64,000 nucleotides of DNA, taken from Zhihengliuella alba. Lineage in GTDB: Bacteria; Actinomycetota; Actinomycetes; Actinomycetales; Micrococcaceae. The notes under the pieces are model-generated. The model searched no databases and had not been told where the DNA came from. It worked only from the letters and a program-made list of their open reading frames with translations. The position numbers were made by a program, and so were the translations under genes. This document shows, piece after piece, positions 61,089 to 64,000 of this stretch (position 1 is the stretch's first letter; each line of letters starts with the position of its first letter). The stretch is from assembly GCF_039538765.1 (NCBI RefSeq), contig NZ_BAABCJ010000002.1, positions 248,001 through 312,000 on the forward strand. Reading direction: 5' to 3'.

Positions 61089-62339
61089 CTAGAGCTTGAC
61101 GATGACCGGCTGGAAGCCCTCCGCGCGCAGGTTGTTCAGGACCGTCTCCGAGTGGACGTGTCCCTTGGTCTCCATGTCGATGGTGATGGCGACGTCGCCC
61201 ATGGACAGCGAGCCTCCGATGCGGGTGTGGTCCACGCGGGTGACGTTCGCGTCCGACTCGGCGATCACGCGCGAGATCGTGGCGAGCTCGCCGGCCCGGT
61301 CCTCGAGCATCATCCGCACCGTCAGGTACCGGCCTGCGACCGAGAGCCCGCGCTGGATGACCTTGAGCATGAGCAGCGGATCGATGTTCCCGCCGGAGAG
61401 GATCACGGCCGTCCGCTCCGACTGGATCCCCGCCTCGGCCAGCTTCCCCTCCAGCAGCGCCGCGACGCCGACGGCCCCGGCGGGCTCCACGACGAGCTTG
61501 GAGCGCTCCAGCAGGAAGACCAGCGCCTGGGCGAGCGAGTCCTCGGAGACCGTGACGACGTCGTCGACCAGCTCCTTGATGATCCGGAACGGGAGCTGGC
61601 CCGGCGTGCCCACGGCGATGCCGTCGGCGATGGTGGAGACCTTCTCGAGCGGCACCAGCGCGTCGGCGGCCAGCGACGGCGGGTAGGCGGCCGCGTTCTC
61701 GGCCTGGACGCCCACGATGCGGATCTCCCGGCCCAACTCCGCGGCCTTCGCCTTGATCGCCGTCGCGACCCCCGCCAGCAGGCCGCCGCCGCCGACCCCC
61801 ATCACGACCGTGTCCACGTCCGGGAGCTGCTCGAGCAGCTCGAGGCCGATCGTGCCCTGCCCGGCGATGATGTCCGCGTTGTCGAAGGGATGCACGAACA
61901 CCGCCCCCGTGCTGTCCGCGTACCGCTTCGCCTCGGCGAGGGCCTCGTCGACGTTGTGCCCGTGGAGCACGACCTCCGCCCCGTGGTCCTTGGTGGCGGT
62001 CAGCTTCGGGAGCGCGACGCCGAGTGGCATGTAGATTCTCGCCTTGATCCCGAGCGCCCGGGCCGCCTGGGCGACACCCTGGGCGTGGTTGCCGGCCGAC
62101 GCGGCGACGACGCCGCGGGCCTTCTCTGCCTCGGAGAGCCGGGCCATCCGCACGTAGGCGCCGCGCACCTTGAAGGAGCCGGCCCGCTGGAGGTTCTCGC
62201 ACTTGAGGAACACCTCGCCGCCGGTGAGCAGGCCGAGGGCCCGCGAGTGCTGGATGGGCGTCCGGTCCACCACGGCGTCGAGCAGTTCGGCCGCCGACTC
62301 GACGTCGGCGAGGGACACGGGAAGGGTTTTCGTGGTCAT
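61089..62339 (-). CDS. ilvA: Threonine ammonia-lyase (threonine dehydratase)
   Basis: PLP enzyme making 2-oxobutanoate for isoleucine synthesis. The 416-residue protein binds PLP at Lys57 (AGSFKVRGAYV) with the GGGGLLAG cofactor loop. The C-terminal ~80 residues form one ACT-like regulatory domain (VRMMLEDRAGELATI), a shorter regulatory region than in E. coli IlvA. AGGA-like purines before ATG 62339 are weak. The upstream permease gene ends (3' side) 8 bp away, so the two are probably an operon. Confidence 0.94.
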   Translation of the reverse strand: MTTKTLPVSLADVESAAELLDAVVDRTPIQHSRALGLLTGGEVFLKCENLQRAGSFKVRGAYVRMARLSEAEKARGVVAASAGNHAQGVAQAARALGIKARIYMPLGVALPKLTATKDHGAEVVLHGHNVDEALAEAKRYADSTGAVFVHPFDNADIIAGQGTIGLELLEQLPDVDTVVMGVGGGGLLAGVATAIKAKAAELGREIRIVGVQAENAAAYPPSLAADALVPLEKVSTIADGIAVGTPGQLPFRIIKELVDDVVTVSEDSLAQALVFLLERSKLVVEPAGAVGVAALLEGKLAEAGIQSERTAVILSGGNIDPLLMLKVIQRGLSVAGRYLTVRMMLEDRAGELATISRVIAESDANVTRVDHTRIGGSLSMGDVAITIDMETKGHVHSETVLNNLRAEGFQPVIVKL

Positions 62340-62347
62340 CGTGTCTT

Positions 62348-63580
62348 TCACTTGGTCTGGGGCCCGTGCGGGCCGGGGGCGAAGCCGTCCGGCTCCTCCC
62401 CGTCGGTGTCTGGTGGGGCCGGCGCGTCGGAGGTGTACGACGTCGTTGCCGCGGGCCGCGCTTGAGCGGCCACGAGCCCGGTGGGTGCGGGGGCGACGGT
62501 GGGGTCGGTCTCCCACGCCCGCTCCGCGAGGTACTTCACGACCGTGTTGGTGATGGCCAGCAGCGGCACGGCGAAGAGGGCGCCCGCGATCCCGGCCAGC
62601 ATCGATCCGCCCGCCACGGCGAGGACGACGGCCAGCGGGTGCAGGCTCACGGCCTTGCCCATGACCAGCGGCTGGAGGATGTGGGATTCGGCCTGCTGGA
62701 CGGCCAGCACCACGATCAGCATGATCAGCGCGTTGACCCACCCGTTGGCCACGAGGGCCAGGAGCACGGCAACCGTGCCCGTCACCAGGGCGCCAAGGAC
62801 CGGGATGAACGAGCCGAGGAAGACGAGCACGCTCAGCGGCAGCGCCAACGGCACGCCGAGGATCACCGCGCCGAGGCCGATGCCGACGGCGTCGATGAAG
62901 GCGACGAAGAGCTGGACGCGGACGTAGTTCACGAGGCTGCGCCAGCCGCGCCGCCCCGCACCGTCGAGTGGGAGCCGCGCGGCGCGCGGCATCAGGCGGA
63001 CGAGGAAGGCCCAGATCCCCCGGCCGTCGAGCAGGAAGAAGATCGCGGCGAAGAGGGTGAGCAGCATGCCGGCGAGGATGTGCCCCAGCGTGCTGCCCCA
63101 GGACACGGCCTCGGAGAGGATCTGGGAGCTGTTGTTCTGGAGCTGCTCGATCGCCTCGTTGGACAGTGAGGCGAGGTCCTCGTTGCTGATCGGCAGCGGC
63201 CCGCTGAAGATCCACCGCTCCACCTCGGCCAGACCGGCGACGGCCTGGGCCCAGAGCTGCTCGAACCCGTTGACGATCGTCTTGCCGACCAGCGAGATGA
63301 CCGCCGAGAGGGCGGTGATGGAGCCGATCAGGACCAGCCCCACCGCCAGGCCGCGCGGCACGCGCCAGCGCTGCAGGACGGTGACGATCGGGCCGAGGAG
63401 GCCGGAGAGGAGCGCGGCGATCATCAGCGGGATGATCAGGAGGGAGACGTGGCCGAGCAGCCACACGAGCAGTCCCGCGGTGGCGACGATGATCGCGATG
63501 CGCCAGGCCCAGGCGGAGGCCACGCGCACGCCGTAGGGAACCGACTCGACGGCGTCGCGCGTGGGAGGCGCTAGAGCCAC
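62348..63580 (-). CDS. AI-2E family transporter (UPF0118)
   Basis: A 410-residue membrane protein with seven to eight hydrophobic segments. It shows ALLSGLLGPIVTVLQRWRVP near residue 45, a soluble region (EVERWIFSGPLPISNEDL), and the conserved FLGSFIPVLGALVTG and HILQPLVMGKAVSLHPLA motifs. Members range from Na+/H+ antiporters to permeases; export of autoinducer is not implied. GTG 63580 was taken; it overlaps the end of the upstream epimerase-like gene by 10 bp. The C-terminal 40 residues are Pro/Asp-rich. It is probably co-transcribed with ilvA. Confidence 0.9.
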   Translation of the reverse strand: MALAPPTRDAVESVPYGVRVASAWAWRIAIIVATAGLLVWLLGHVSLLIIPLMIAALLSGLLGPIVTVLQRWRVPRGLAVGLVLIGSITALSAVISLVGKTIVNGFEQLWAQAVAGLAEVERWIFSGPLPISNEDLASLSNEAIEQLQNNSSQILSEAVSWGSTLGHILAGMLLTLFAAIFFLLDGRGIWAFLVRLMPRAARLPLDGAGRRGWRSLVNYVRVQLFVAFIDAVGIGLGAVILGVPLALPLSVLVFLGSFIPVLGALVTGTVAVLLALVANGWVNALIMLIVVLAVQQAESHILQPLVMGKAVSLHPLAVVLAVAGGSMLAGIAGALFAVPLLAITNTVVKYLAERAWETDPTVAPAPTGLVAAQARPAATTSYTSDAPAPPDTDGEEPDGFAPGPHGPQTK

Positions 63581-64000
63581 GAGGTGATGCCCCACTCGAT
63601 CGAGAGCTCCTCGCCGGGGGCCAGCCAGAGCAGGCCCTCGCCGGTGTTGAAGGCGTCGGCCGGGGCCGTCATGGGCTCGATCGCCACCACGGCCTCCCGG
63701 TCCGGGAAGAGGTCCGTCACGAAGATATGCACGTACCGGCATGAATCGTCGGCCCACAGCTCCACGGCCCGGCCGTCCGGGGCGTCCAGGCGGTGGTGGT
63801 ACCGACCGTCGTCCGCCGGCTCGAGGGCCGCGAACGCCGTGTCCGTGCGCAGCCCCGCGAGGCGGCGGCCGCGACGGAAGTCGAGCTCCTCGCCGACGGG
63901 CTCGATCCCCGTGGGGATCTTCCGGTCGTCGACGGGCAGGTACTGGCCCGCCGTGGTCGTCAGGGTCAGCTCGTCGGTGGGGACGTCGCCGACGCGGAGA
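63571..64000 (-). CDS. Aldose 1-epimerase-like protein, C-terminal part (5' end outside window)
   Basis: The frame runs from the right edge to a TAG at 63571 and encodes 142 residues. The segments LTLTTTAGQYLPVDDRKIPT, PDGRAVELWADDS, RYVHIFVTDLF and IEPMTAPADAFNTGEGLLWL match the C-terminal half of galactose mutarotase-type proteins, including the catalytic glutamate in AIEPMTAPADAFN. A frame that starts at an internal ATG (63765) is part of this gene, not a separate small protein. The start lies beyond position 64000. Confidence 0.85.
   Translation of the reverse strand, partial: LRVGDVPTDELTLTTTAGQYLPVDDRKIPTGIEPVGEELDFRRGRRLAGLRTDTAFAALEPADDGRYHHRLDAPDGRAVELWADDSCRYVHIFVTDLFPDREAVVAIEPMTAPADAFNTGEGLLWLAPGEELSIEWGITSWL

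Noticed and set aside
62348..63580. Quorum-sensing (autoinducer-2) function for the AI-2E family protein
   Set aside because: The family name is historical; many members are antiporters and nothing here ties it to a signal.

Overview
The window is a 64-kb chromosomal segment from a high-GC Actinobacterium, most likely order Micrococcales and probably Micrococcaceae or a close relative. Evidence for this: strong GC bias at third codon positions, many GTG (and a few TTG) starts, mycothiol metabolism (mca), a WhiB regulator, an RpfB resuscitation factor, actinobacterial-only families (DUF3499, DUF4245, DUF4307, DUF5719, TIGR03089, DUF2505), and many promoters that place a TANNNT -10 box 6-7 nt before the start codon (leaderless mRNAs). 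I see no phage, integrase, transposase, CRISPR array, plasmid gene or rRNA. One tRNA (Gln) is present. This is core chromosome with a few accessory insertions.

Region 1 (1-28.7 kb) resembles, from memory, the Rv1002c-Rv1020 neighbourhood of Mycobacterium tuberculosis, with insertions. In order: the mfd N-terminus, a DUF2505 gene and a P-loop/PqqD-like gene, then lepB, sufU, sufS, pth and rplY on the minus strand. Next come a second PqqD-like gene, then prs, glmU and tRNA-Gln. An accessory patch follows (a Tat-secreted protein, a DUF418-like membrane protein, an AraC regulator). Then come ABC-F, ispE, ksgA and rpfB. A divergent MauE/thioredoxin fusion gene separates rpfB from tatD, and a succinate-semialdehyde dehydrogenase separates tatD from rsmI. 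The divergent pair rsmI/pmt and an acyl-CoA ligase close the region.

Region 2 (28.7-46.5 kb) carries a DUF1461 membrane protein, ahcY, Trm112-like and DUF3499 genes. Divergent from these are a metallopeptidase-fold gene and a VOC gene. Then follows an envelope/glycan operon read whiB -> giant GT2 membrane glycosyltransferase -> DUF5719, then TIGR03089, GtrA, purK-purE, an LCP cell-wall ligase and manA. Mannose supply (manA), polyprenyl phosphate supply (uppS at 53.7 kb), protein mannosylation (pmt), GtrA and LCP together point to surface glycan assembly.

Region 3 (46.5-64 kb) resembles the Rv1080c-Rv1101c neighbourhood of M. tuberculosis: glpX, DUF4245, carbonic anhydrase, fumC, prepilin peptidase, a hypothetical gene, PIN-PhoH, uppS, hemolysin III (TrhA), a DUF255 thioredoxin-domain protein, a small membrane protein, DUF1801, mca, DUF4307, greA, ilvA, an AI-2E-type permease and the C-terminus of an aldose 1-epimerase-like protein cut by the window edge.

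I did not find a clear-cut new multi-gene system. The most interesting signals are: a pervasive leaderless promoter architecture that revises several start codons; a 19-bp direct-repeat element before rpfB resembling an MtrA box; a giant glycosyltransferase gene with no ATG/GTG/TTG start, its likely ATT start fused to the whiB stop codon; two orphan PqqD/RRE-like proteins, one fused to a P-loop domain; and a striking set of short tandem duplications that span or abut stop codons at converging gene ends.
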